A stretch of 64,000 nt of DNA. Origin: Cristatella mucedo (lineage: Eukaryota > Bryozoa > Phylactolaemata > Cristatellidae). The notes below the pieces were generated by a model. That model saw only the letters and a program-made list of their open reading frames with translations, made no database searches and was not told where the DNA came from. Location: positions 497,001-561,000 of the forward strand of contig WPIO01000041.1 of assembly GCA_009760855.2 (NCBI GenBank), written 5' to 3'. Below are positions 11,136-62,530 of this stretch, in pieces (positions within the stretch are counted from its first letter, which is position 1; each line of letters begins with the position of its first letter). A program made the translations under genes and the position numbers.

Positions 11136-13194
11136 CCGCTGGCTACGGATTCCGTACGTTGGTCGGCGCTGACTAGGCAGCCCGCAGAGCTGATTTAACG
11201 CGCTAAATTCCCCAGCTATTTCTTTGTTGGACGGGCATGCCAAGAGAGCGACTCGGGGGCTTGCAGTCTTGCTCCGAAGGGATGCCCTATTAACTCGTGA
11301 CTGAACCACCTTTTCGGCCAGGAGGCGGAACCAATAGGTCTGAGTCGAAGGCGCACCGCCCGGTGGGCCTAGTTAGCCCTAAATGTCCCCCCCCGGTGAA
11401 AATCATTATTATTCATGCAGAAATAGTAGCCGCTCGCAGAAGCGGATAGCAATTATGCCCGCCGCTCATTGGGTGCAGACAAGATAAGCTTTTCAGCCAT
11501 TCCAAATAGGATGATTGTGCGCCATTCTTGAAAATTCTAAATGTCTGCATCGGAAGAGCGCCGCCCGGAAGCCTCTTTAGAAGCCGCCTGGTGTGTGAAG
11601 AGCGCTACTTCGGTTCGGATGGCCGGAAGCGCGAGAACGCGCACGCCGACGGCTCGGCTGGCTCAAGTGGATGCGGGAGACGCGCACCGCGCGTAAGTGG
11701 CAGCTTTCCCGGCGGGGACGCAGCCGTTTTTTTCTTTTCTCTGGCCGCCGTACGCCGCCCGCAGCAGGCAGCGAGCCGGGCCAGCCGCTAACGACTGTCA
11801 AATTGACGCGAGGAGGATTTATTTGAAGCACGGCGGGTATCGAGAGGCTTCCACCCTGCCAGCTTCCGTCCTGCCTTCGTCGCGCTGCTTCGGCCAAAGA
11901 CGCTGGCGCATCGCGCTTCAATTTGGAGGCCCGCTAATCGACTTTCCTGGGTGGCGTGGATTTTTCGCACCGGCTACAATAAGTGTCCATCACTGGCTGT
12001 CATTTTAACAGACACTATTTCTTAGTGACACGAAGCTGCATTTTTATAACAGGAGGCTAAAAGAGGCCTCTTGGATAGAGCACCTCGACATGGCTTTAGG
12101 ATCTCTTATCTGCAAAGAGAGCGGCCCGACCGGAAGCTCAAATGGCGACATCCGAGCGGCGCCCACTTCCGGCTTCGCGACTCGTCGGTCTCTCGCGTTC
12201 TCGGGCGTAGCATCTGGAGCGCCGAATGCTCAGTTCAAGGGCGCAGAGACGGGGCCGAAATAGGCTGAAGTGCATCCGCAGGTCGAGGTCAGCGAGCAGG
12301 TCGAGGTCGAGGTCAGCGAGCGGGGTCGAGCAGCGATTGCATTTGTGGCCTCTTTCACACACAAAAAAGAGAAAGCGCGTGGGCGGGCGCCTGAAAGTCA
12401 GGCAACCCCTGCCAGACGGTTATCGGACTTCCGGTGGCTGCCGGTATTAGAGAGTGGTTCTACTGGGCAGAGCGTTTGACTAGCGTGCTGTCCGACGTGT
12501 TTCTCGTCACGGACCTGCCATTTTTGTCTGACGGACTCTCAGAAGGCCGCGACCCTTTCGCATTCCGCATGCGCGTCGGTTTCCAAACTGGGCAAGCTCG
12601 GCCATTTTTTTAATGGAGCGATCGCATTTCTAGAGGTGTTACAAAGGTCGGTACATGCCAGAGAATTCTTTCTAAACAGATCTACAGTGGCCTGCCAAAT
12701 GGCGTGCATGCGGCGCGCCATTGCCGTTACTACACGACGGAATACCCGAAATGACGACAAACGCTGTTTTTGGCGCCCGAATTCCCCAAAATGAGCTGTA
12801 GCCGAGTTTTAGTAAGGCAATAAGCTTTCTTGACTGCGCGCGACTTCTGCTACGGTATCAATTTTTCTTTTTAGATGGGACTCTTATTAGCCTGCCGGTA
12901 AGAGACCCTTTCGGGTGCAGCTTCAGGCTGTCCAGACGGGTATCCCCAGCCTGACCTTAAATTACTCGCACAAATTCGCAGAGTTTAAACAGGCTTCGGG
13001 GCGGCGCTCCTTGGGAGCGGAAATTTGGACTCTCCAAAAACGGGTAACGCCATTTCTTTTACAGATGCTGAAGATTCCTTCTGATAGACGTTCTCAACCT
13101 CGTAACCTACGGTTATTAAGCATAGGGACTCGACATAATTCAGCCACAACGCTCCCGGTTCACTAGCCCAAGTACAACAACGGCTTATATAAAT
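11136..13194. other. GC-rich unassigned region
   Basis: Bases 11570-12470 are GC/CpG-rich, with short imperfect 'gaggtcgaggtcagcgag' tandem units near 12280-12330. The open frames here are Arg/Ser-rich and differ in every frame, as composition would give. No exon with family resemblance was seen. Confidence 0.45.
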
Positions 13195-13341
13195 ATATGT
13201 AATTCATTTGTATAGCGCCCCAAGAGAACTTAATCTCTATTCAGGCGCTTCACGTATGCCTCGGAGCTCGAGCCCACGACCTCAGCTAAACCTTGGTCGG
13301 GGCAAGCACCTTAAACCACTTGACCAAACCAGCTCGGCATC
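13195..13341 (-). mobile_element. SINE-B, full length
   Basis: On the minus strand it starts with a tRNA-like head (tttggtcaagtggttt, box A; gggctcgagctcc, box B). It then has the LINE-like tail with the gaagcgcctgaatagagatt hairpin and ends in an AT-rich run. Confidence 0.85.
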
Positions 13342-13513
13342 ATATAAGAAATATCTTGGCATCAAAATCTGAAAGCATCCGTCATTATGTGCTAGTTACC
13401 ATGACTTCCTATTGACGGTGGATGACTACGACAGATTTTATTTATAGGGAATGCTCCCAGTGTGATTCAGAAATTGGAAAGGCTAACCCTAAAAATTCGC
13501 TCTGCCAGCTTAT

Positions 13514-13868
13514 AATAATAATGAAAATAATTCACTTGATAAAGTGCCCTCAGAGAACTTAATCTCTCTCTAGGCGCTTTACATTTGCTGCAAAGTGAAA
13601 TGCAATTGAATGGTAAGTAAAATCATGCTTGAAAAACAAACAAAATGAATAATATGGTTAGGGGTGACATGCACAGGGTCAGCATGCGAATGTGGTTAGT
13701 GGCAGCATGCACAGTGTCAGCACGCATAAACACATCAAGGACGAATCTCAGGGACCCACTAAATGCTGTCCTAAATAGGTGTGTTTTAAGGTTCCTTTTA
13801 AATGTGGTTAGGTCGGGGGATGTTCTGACGCAGGTCGGAAGGGAGTTCCCGGCTGTGGGAGCATACGA
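13514..13868 (-). mobile_element. LINE-T1 3' fragment nested inside another LINE-T1
   Basis: It carries the ATT-type tail (13514-13530), the hairpin and the last coding residues in reverse. The host LINE sequence on each side shares 'agcttat' (13507-13513 and 13868-13874), a candidate target-site duplication. Confidence 0.8.
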
Positions 13869-14082
13869 AGCTTATCTCCTGTTGAATCAGCTCGAAATCT
13901 AGGTGTCATGTTCCAAAGTGACATCTCGCTAGACGACCACATCAGCTCCACAATCAAGTCTGCCTACTTTCAGCTACATAACATTGCTAAAATTCGGGCT
14001 TTTTTAGATAAGGATACCACGTCCAAGTTGGTCCATGCATTTGTGACATTCCGTTTTGACTTAAGGAAATAAATAAATTGTA

Positions 14083-14250
14083 GCTGATTAAACAGCCTCT
14101 TTTTGTATAGCGACAGAAGAGCCTTTATGGCTATCACCACCGCTTGCAGTGGCGATAAAGAATCGCCCACCGCAGGAATCAAACCCACGACCTCGGGACC
14201 GAGGCCGTGAAAGCAACCGCCTTACCTAGTGTGCCATGACGGCTCACCAA
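14083..14250 (-). mobile_element. SINE-A, full length, nested in LINE-T1
   Basis: In minus orientation it has a head with tggcacactaggtaaggc (box-A-like) and gggtttgattcct (box B), a body with the ggcgattctttatcgcc hairpin, and a 3' end with the aaagaggctgtttaatcagc motif. 'gactt' flanks both sides in the host LINE. Confidence 0.88.
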
Positions 14251-14525
14251 CCGACTTCTGTAACTCACAGCTTGCTGGCCTACCGGCATGTGCAATCAGG
14301 CGATTACAGCCGGTGCACAACTCTGAAGCTAGGCTATCTGTTGTCAGCGTCGCAGTTGCCACACCTCACCACTTCTTGCCAACATGCACTGGCTACCAGT
14401 CAAGCAACGCATCGAATTCAAGGTTTTGTCGCTCACTTTTAGGTCCCTTTAATTTTTAGCTCCAGCCTACCAATCATATCTACTCCCTACTAGGCTAACT
14501 ATCGTGCTACCCTATTTTCTTTTAT

Positions 14526-15235
14526 TTACCTGCCGGAGGTTGATTTGAACCATTTGCCTCCGAGCGGCTGGACGATTTCCGATCGTCGGCGGCGGCGGCG
14601 GCTCAGGTTCGGCCTCGTGCATCAGCAAACGAAGCGAGTGCTTCGAGAAGAAAATCCTCCCACTGTCTGCTTTACCCGGTGCAGCCAGGTGCCTCGGGCG
14701 CCACCGAATTTGCAAAGCATGCTGGCGAAGATACCCGTCCGCTGCTACACGACAAACAGGGTCGTTAGCCACCCTCTGTCGCCTGAAAAAAACCGTCTGC
14801 TACCGGCTAGCATTAGGATTCTCCCGAACCGGGTGCACATCAAAAATGCTGGCGCGAAAGAGCACCTAAGGAGGCAAGTGGCGACAAGAGGTTCGCAGGC
14901 GCGTTGATCGTCTGTGCTCGTCAGTCTCCGCTTTACCGCTTACTTGCAGGTGGCTTCCTTGGGGGGATGGCTGCCCAAACCCACAGCCGACTACGTGTGC
15001 TAATCTCCCCTGGTCCACCTTTTCTACTGTAACTCCTTAAGTGATCATATTATATGGGCGTTAGTGATCAGTAGGGAATCTTAGGTAAGTAGGTATGCCT
15101 AGGTAATTTTGCTGAAACTTTATCTTTTGCAGTTGCATCGCATCCTGATCGAGTGCATTGCAGCCATGCCGATAATTCAAGTAGCCGTGGCTACTTTTCT
15201 AAGGTCTACAACTAACAGATTGATCGCGTTTCCTT
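14526..15235. other. no recognised gene; GC-rich first half
   Basis: Bases 14530-14910 are GC-rich with a (CGG)n run near 14590. A box-B-like complement near 14540 hints at another decayed SINE on the minus strand. The remainder is unrecognised. Confidence 0.4.
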
Positions 15236-15380
15236 TGCACCAAATGTAAAGCGCCTAGAAAGAGATTGAGTTATTGGAGGTTGCTTTATCAAGTGTATTA
15301 TTATTATTGCTTTCGTTTTTTTAATAATATTTATTATTATTTTTATCATTTATCATTATTATCATTATTAATTATGACAC
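15236..15380 (+). mobile_element. LINE-T1 3' tail with ATT repeats
   Basis: The segment 'atgtaaagcgcctagaaag' and its hairpin partner are followed by ATT-rich sequence. Only the last part of the element is left. Confidence 0.75.
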
Positions 15381-16645
15381 GTGAAGGGCACGGCGACACA
15401 GCGCTTTCGACGTACTTCGACGTGGTGCTGAGGCTCAGGTAAGTGTATGCGATTTGCTGGTGACGCAGGAGGTCAATTTCACCAGTTGTCCTTTTTAAAG
15501 AGTGTTCCCGCAGTTGGAACTACAGGTCTCCGAGCTGGTCAGCCTTAGTCGCTTCATTTTGGGCGAGTCCATCAGAGATGGGTCAAGGTGCTGGCAAAGA
15601 GCGACACAGTCACTCTTTTGTAGGCAAGGATCGAGCCACAGTTTCAGCATACTTGAGTCTCTTTTCTTGAGCTACAGATTTAGCGACACCAATTGCACAG
15701 GTAGCAAGCCTAGAGGTGCTGCCTTTTTGAAATAAGTGAATCCTAGTTCCTAGCGCACCAAAGTCTGCCCTGACTGGACTATCGAGGCATTGTCAATCCG
15801 ACGTGTGCAGGAAATATAATTACAGACAAAGGGTCGGAGGGCGTCAAGAAAAATCCAAGCAGATTGGAGAAAACCCCACCCGCTGACAGCAGTCGGAGAT
15901 GTCCTCAGAGAGAAACGAACCCCCCAAACACTTTGACCTTCCTCGACGTCCGAGCAGCAGCTCTGCCTTCGCCAGTCACTCGCCACATGCGTTAATGGCA
16001 GCATACGTTCAGAGGCTGGTGCTCACCATTGCTCGGCAACAGGTGACCGGACCGAGGTGGCTGTCATGACCCTTCACTACCGAACGCAGCCGGCCGGTTT
16101 ATGACCTCATGTACCGGCCATCGCGAACCCCCTCAAGCCTCTTGTCAGCCCAGAGGCAGTGCTTGCAGGTCGGACGGGCACGCCACGGACAGCTGTCCAG
16201 ATTCTCTAGCTAGCAGCGGTGTCAAATGTCATTCCAATCTCACCGGGCCGCGAAATGTCGTGTCGCCGTCCACTGCCTCGCATCTGGCTGTGGTGGACAT
16301 CGGTCGTCTACACGACACTCTACCCTGTGCTCTCGTTACCTTGTTGAAAAAACGTTAGGCCACTATACTACTTCTAATGGTCAACAAGTCACGGAACTAC
16401 TTGTAGGCCAGAGAAAGGTGGCTATTTTAAAAATGTTTGCTGCTTCAGATAGAGGCAAGTAGGCGACCGATAGGCAACACTCATTATTTCTTTTTAGCCT
16501 GCCAGGTTAGTCCGGCTGCAACTCCTTCATCAAACTGCTGTTGTAGAACGTCCGAAGACACGGATGCTCTGCTCATTACGGTAACTCTAATGGCGGAGGT
16601 CGGCTTGCTGATGAGAAATAGGTGCGAAGCTTGACTGAATGAATT
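15381..16645. other. no recognised feature
   Basis: Short open frames only, with no family resemblance. Confidence 0.5.
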
Positions 16646-16649
16646 TGAG

Positions 16650-16800
16650 CTCGTGAAATATTGAGCGATCAAGTTGCTCGTCCCGACCAAGGCCTGGCTG
16701 AGGTCGAAGGGTCGAGCGCCGAAGCACACGTGAAGCGCCTGAATAGAGATTAGGTTCTCTTGGGGTGGTATACAAATGAATTATATTTTTTTTATCATTA
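16650..16800 (+). mobile_element. SINE-B, head partly lost
   Basis: It runs from the tgctcgtcccgaccaaggc part of the head through the gaagcgcctgaatagagatt hairpin to a T-rich end. Confidence 0.75.
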
Positions 16801-17680
16801 TAAATTTAAGTCATTCCAGATGCTCATTTCGAAGTCATTGATAGCTATTCAGCTCGATCGACAAGCCGTTAGATCTATGCCAATGCCAACGAAGCCTAGT
16901 CAATTTAGTGTGCCGAGATGCAATTTAATTTGAGGAGACACAATTCAATGGTGGACACGGAAGCTGAAGGGGTAGCAGCACCAGCACTGGCTATACTGGC
17001 CACCTCTAGGGGGAGGAGCCCAGCTTTGGGCCCGCCACAGCCAGTGAGTCCAGCAAGCCACAAGCTGCCCCCCTCAGCCCTGCAACGCAGTGCTGCTCTA
17101 GCGGCGCCACCAGTTTGCAAACGAGAAGAGAGAGAGAGTGTGGTGAACCAGTCTTCATCAATGCAGAGTTAAGATACAACGCGATCTGTAATTCTATCGC
17201 AACCACTCGGATATGCTGCATTAAGATACAGCCGACTCTGCTAATAAAAATACGCTCGTGCCGGCAAATAGGAATTCTTACACGTGGAGTGAGACTAATA
17301 TAGCAAAACAAATCTGGGACGACGAACTGCTATTCCAATAAGCAGTGTATTTCTATATCCGATACGAGGAGTCGACTGTTTATATCCTCAAGCATTTTGA
17401 CGATATTTCTGAGAATTCGCAAGAGAGCTAACGGCGTGGCAAAGTCCGAACCTGGCACTCACCCCTAGGAAAGAGAGGCCCAGCTGAACAGCTCGTGGCC
17501 TAGCCAGTCGAGTGGTGGCTGCTACGCCTGCTGCTGAGCCAGCTGACCGTCGGAACTTTGGCTCTGCTTTAAATTGCCGCACTGCTATTCGGTGAGCCGC
17601 CGCCGCCATCCCAGTCCAATAGAAAAGGCCACATATCAACTGCAGACTCATGGTCAGCGAAGTGCTGAAAGTTCGATCGT
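16801..17680. other. no recognised feature
   Basis: No exon or clear repeat is seen. A short (ag)n run is at 17128-17138. Confidence 0.45.
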
Positions 17681-17684
17681 GTTT

Positions 17685-17775
17685 CCGTTGCAGCAAATGT
17701 AAAGCGCCTAGAAAGAGATCGAGTTCTTTGAGGGCGCTTTATCAAGTGTATTATTATTATTATTATTACTATCAA
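17685..17775 (+). mobile_element. LINE-T1 3' tail with ATT repeats
   Basis: The hairpin gtaaagcgcctagaaagag ... gggcgctttatcaag is followed by (ATT)n. Confidence 0.8.
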
Positions 17776-18279
17776 GTAGCCGAGAACAAAGACGAGCTGA
17801 GCCATAAAATAGCTAGGAAAGAGTGCAAAGTGCAAAGGTAACAGAAGAATTTTTCGAACCAAACGACACTGTACATTTTTTATGAACTGGGGCAGGAGGG
17901 AGGCTAGCTAATATGTTCCCTATTGCATTACCGAAATCACATTTATTGGATAGGGACTTTTATCGTGGTCATCTAACTTCTTTCAAAGCTACTGATTGCT
18001 AAACTTTGGGATTTGACATTCCATCACTGCGACTTTAATAATAAAGGGGAATGCAGCTGTTTTCTTTTCTTTAAGCATGTCGATCGAATAAATCAATTCG
18101 CTAAAAAAGGAATCAGTTGATCTCATTTTCACGAATTAAAAGTTAAATTAAGTCGTAAACATGTAAAATACAGTGAGGTTTGAACAAAATTGAACATTAT
18201 CTTAGTAGGTCGTGCAACCATCATTATAAATGATGCTAATGTAGTATGTCAGGTGGAGCTGGTGATGAAATTATGAAAC
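17776..18279. other. no recognised feature, AT-rich
   Basis: AT-rich sequence without recognisable coding or repeat motifs. Confidence 0.45.
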
Positions 18280-18840
18280 CACAATGAAACGCTGTGCTAC
18301 CGGCTTGTGTGCCTCGTTATTCGGACGCCGGTCCAGACTTCATAAACGCTATGTCAGGCTAGGCATGGTATCACCAGCTTTTCAGATGAAATCGTTTAGT
18401 TATGCCTCATACGAGCCTGAAATCCTTTGGTAACCGTATCTCTAGTTCTGTCAAGTTGCTATGTTATGCTCATAAAGCCTGGAATTCACTCCCGACTGAC
18501 GTCTAGCCAGCATCAAACTTGACGGAATTTTTAAAACTAAACACGTACCTATTTGTCACAGCATTTACCTGGTTCACGTGATTCGTCCTTTGTGTGCTTA
18601 TGCAATACAAATGAGTTATATTTACTTATATTTATGCAAGCCGACACTGCAGGCTGCCGCATACCATATTTTTTCTCGCTGGCCCTGCACATGTCACCTC
18701 TAACGAGTTATTCTTGCTGACAGACATCGTGGATGCTACCATTAGCCATTTGATCATGCTTCCTTTGCAGCATACGTTGAGAACCTAGACAGAGTTTGGG
18801 TTCTCTGAAGGCACTATACGAATGTCTTGAAAGCCTGCCG
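18280..18840 (+). mobile_element. old LINE-T1-like 3' fragment
   Basis: The segment around 18480-18560 corresponds to KAWNSLPT..TSPDLT.FK of other copies. The 3' non-coding part follows, and the hairpin tail is at 18775-18820. A duplicated stretch near 18605-18635 interrupts it. Confidence 0.6.
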
Positions 18841-18848
18841 AGGATGAG

Positions 18849-18885
18849 CATCATTAATCATTAATCATTAATCATTAGTCATTAA
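18849..18885. repeat. 7-bp tandem repeat (ATCATTA)n
   Basis: About five units, the last ones mutated. Confidence 0.85.
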
Positions 18886-18889
18886 TCGG

Positions 18890-19326
18890 GTGGGCACGGC
18901 TCTCCGGATCGTTCGCGAACGGCGAAGCTACGAAGCTACGACACAGCACCTGTATTTGGCCAACGAGCGAAAGACCGACGCACAGCAAAGCTAACAGCCT
19001 CGACGTCGGCTGCTCTCTCGTCGTCGAGAAGCCCGCCCGCCGTCCGAACGACCGTCCGCAAACGACCGGCAGCCTGAGCTCGTCGGCCTGTTCGAAACCC
19101 GTCTCAGCGGCCGCCAGCGGGCAACGACTGCGCAGCCGTCGTCACGCTGGCGGCAGCGCCGTCGCCCAGCCGATGCCCGCTCACGCGCCCAGCGAGTGCA
19201 AGGCATATGCCCAGGCATCATCTCAGCAGCAGCACCTCCGGCGGTGGCCGAGGCCACTGCAGTCCACCTACTCACAGGACGACGTGCCGTCCCGGAGGCG
19301 AAGGGAGAGAGCAAGAGTCAGATTGG
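18890..19326. other. GC-rich segment immediately after the TTC19 stop codon
   Basis: This should include the 3' UTR of TTC19, which is transcribed leftward. I did not see an unambiguous poly(A) signal. A minus-strand open frame at 18991-19314 is composition-driven and not homologous to anything I recognise. Confidence 0.4.
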
Positions 19327-33827
<14,501 letters not shown>

Positions 33828-34041
33828 AGTTGCTAGGGCATATCAGCAGACTTCCGCCAGCTAGAGAAATAATTTATTAACTAGAAATTATAACTTTTTA
33901 AACTTAAACAGTTTTATATGAATTAATATGATTCTATATGAATTAAGATTATTTCTCAACAGTATATTGCATGGTCATAGTGCGAGCAGGGTGTAGCACA
34001 CGCTGTCTGCTTTCTCCCGTGTGGACGCCCGAGGAATCCCT
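33828..34041. promoter_or_regulatory. candidate bidirectional promoter between TTC19 and FLOT2
   Basis: 214 bp separate the two divergent start codons. The middle (about 33868-33960) is strongly AT-rich, with a repeated tatatgaatta word. An ETS/GABP-like ACTTCCGCC lies at 33850-33858, beside the TTC19 start; such sites are common in promoters of mitochondrial-protein genes. There is no CpG island. Transcription starts are not known. Confidence 0.6.
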
Positions 34042-60389
<26,348 letters not shown>

Positions 60390-60724
60390 GTGAGTACTTG
60401 GCTTGCACACCGTCTGGGCCTGACCCAATCATGGCCGCTGACACTTCTAGGGAGATCGATTTTCCCCCTCTCCCTAGAGATCCCCTCTGCTTTTCTTCCT
60501 CTCTCTTTTTTATGCTTGTTTAGTCGAGCCCGTGGCCTCTCACCGGGCATTCTGCTTTGTAGGGAAGTTTGCCGTCGCCTCGTTTTGGAATGTTTTGCCT
60601 TGACCCTGATTTCTGAATTAAAATTTTTTTTCCTAGACCCTTACCTGCTTGGTAGGGGTCACTTTTTGGGGCTTTGATTGGCTAGATAGTGCTGCTTTCA
60701 TCGATCTCTATAGTAAAAAAAAAA
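60390..60724. other. start of the last FLOT2 intron
   Basis: The exon 9 frame stays open beyond the gtgagt donor for about 95 codons, but without flotillin resemblance. Treated as intron. Confidence 0.5.
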
Positions 60725-60772
60725 TAATGCACTTGATAAGGCCTCAGAGAACTCAATCTCTTGCTAGGTGCT
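60725..60772 (-). mobile_element. LINE-T1 tail remnant
   Basis: tgcacttgataaggcctcag and aatctcttgctaggtgctt in reverse. It directly abuts a plus-strand SINE-B. Confidence 0.7.
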
Positions 60773-60915
60773 TGCGTTGGTCCAGCGGTTAAGGTGCTCG
60801 CCCCGACTAAGGTCTGGCTGTGGTCGTGGGCTCGAGCCCTGAGGCATATGTGAAGCGCCTGAATAGACATTTAGTTCTCTTGGGGCACTATAAAAATGAA
60901 GTATATTTTTTTATT
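60773..60915 (+). mobile_element. SINE-B, nearly full length
   Basis: ttggtccagcggttaaggt (box A), gggctcgagccct (box B) and the gaagcgcctgaatagacatt tail. Confidence 0.88.
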
Positions 60916-61194
60916 ATTTTCTTTTCTTTACATTTGCTTCAAAGGAAGCTTATGGTCTCTATATCGACGATTTATTGAAGGTTCTATGCCACCAAAGCAA
61001 AGCTTAAATCCGTCAGTTATTGCAGTTTTAATAATAACGAGCAGCTCACTGCCTGTGGACTCGCTTCGCTGAGACATAGCAGTTTCGTTACAGAAGAAAA
61101 CTGCACCATCTTGCTAGTTGACGGAAGTTCGCCATCTTGCCACATGCAGCAAGTGCTCCATCTTGCTGCTTCATTTTTCACATTAATTATTAGA
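60916..61194. other. no recognised feature
   Basis: Nothing recognised. Confidence 0.4.
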
Positions 61195-61700
61195 GATAAG
61201 TAATTTAATTAGCTCTATAAGATAGCTTAATCTCTATCAAGGTGCTTTGCAATTCCATGCAAGAGAAGCAATAGTCGAGAGTTAATGACCAGAAATTTAT
61301 CCAGCTTAGGTAAGCATTAGAAGGCGTTCAAGTATCGTGCTAGGTCGTGAATGCAAACGTGTGTAATTGTTAGTAGAAACCCGGTTAGTGACAGACTGTA
61401 TTGGGCACAGATAAGCATTCATAACGAAATTGAAAAAAACAAGCTCATTTTGGCGCTATGCAAAAGTATGTCACTCTTGCCCTTAACCACAACGTACACA
61501 GTTTCATGAAGCACAAGCACACAAGGATAACTCACTTGGACAGAGCACCGGCTGTAAAGAGCAGGACTTCTGAAGCTTTTTTATTATCGTCAAATGAAGA
61601 GATGCAGTGAGATATCAGTCGGTAGTGAGTTCCAAGCTTTGGAAGTATTATAGCTGTATGGGCAGTCTACAAGAGATTTGACGTTAGATAAGACCACAAT
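61195..61700 (-). mobile_element. old LINE-T1-like 3' fragment
   Basis: Reversed hairpin at 61205-61255 and the coding end near 61610-61690 (cagtcggtagtgagttccaa, ctttggaagtat). Confidence 0.55.
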
Positions 61701-61789
61701 CCATTGACCAGAGTCAGAGCAGCATTGCTTTGTCCATATGAGTTATCTTTTATTCTACTAACACGTGCTGCAAGACTGCTTCTACAGAT

Positions 61790-62530
61790 AGCCATCACGT
61801 CCGATCCCTGTCCAAGATTAGGAGCTATCTCCCACAGTTGCTTGTATAAAATTTAACTAGCTCCTTCGTTCTGTCTCGGCTTGATTATAGTAATTCCCTT
61901 TTGGCTGGGCTGCCAAAGAAAGCAACTAGGTCACTGCAGATGACTATGAATATGGCTACAAGGCTAGTCTTCAAGTCCCAGAGGTTTGTGCACGTGTCTC
62001 CTTTGCTAGAAGAGCTAGGATGGATGCCGGTTGAGCAACGGATACAGAGCAAAGTTCTTACGTTGACCCACAAGGAACGCCATGGATTGGCTCCTCTGTA
62101 CCTAGCTGAACTGATGCACCAGTTTTAGCCTCGTGCCCTCAGGTCCTATATGGAGAATAAATTAGCGGTTTCATTTCTCTGCTTAAAGAACGTTGGCGAC
62201 AGAAGCTTTAGCTCTGCAGGTCCTAGACTGTGGAACTCGCTTCCACGATTCTTACTCAACGACAACTACTCTCCTGCTGCCGACTATTGTTCATCCTTTT
62301 CAGCGGTCCTGAGCTGCTACTTCCATTCTACTCACTACCTCAACTGCTTTCCTGACTCTGCTATGCTTCCCACTTTCGGTTTGCTGCGTGAGACGAAGTC
62401 TGTTGGCTACCGAATGCGTACTTAAAGCAGCTTAGGCTGTGAGTGGGCTATGCAAAACTCTTCTGCATGACACCCACATAGTCTTTGTGGTTTTGTGGAG
62501 TTACACATGGAGATACATTATATTACATGA
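61790..62530 (+). mobile_element. LINE-T2 copy, RT C-terminus and tail
   Basis: LSRLDYSNSLLAGLPKKATR, MATRLVFKSQRFVHVSPLLE, LGWMPVEQRIQSKVL and HGLAPLYLAELM. After a stop, SSAGPRLWNSLPRFLLNDN and [18 protein letters not shown] follow, then the 3' region and an ACATT-like end. The connector differs from LINE-T1, so it is a separate family. Confidence 0.88.

Larger units (their letters stand above)
13440..14525 (+). mobile_element. LINE-T1 copy split by two later insertions
   Basis: Coding remnants appear in order. PSVIQKLERLTLKIRSAS is at 13452-13510, SPVESARNLGVMFQSDIS resumes at 13875, AKIRA.LDKDTTSKLVHAFVT follows to 14060, and the connector resumes at 14252-14450. The gaps are filled by a minus-strand LINE-T1 3' fragment (13514-13868) and a minus-strand SINE-A (14083-14250). 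Confidence 0.85.

Noticed and set aside
13195-13341. Functional tRNA genes at SINE heads
   Set aside because: Boxes A and B are present, but the sequence does not close an acceptor stem, and the same head recurs with the same body and tail in many copies.
13514-14525. Twin-priming (5' inversion) of a single LINE
   Set aside because: The plus-strand LINE also continues to the left of the minus fragment (13440-13510) and agcttat is duplicated, so this is a nested insertion.
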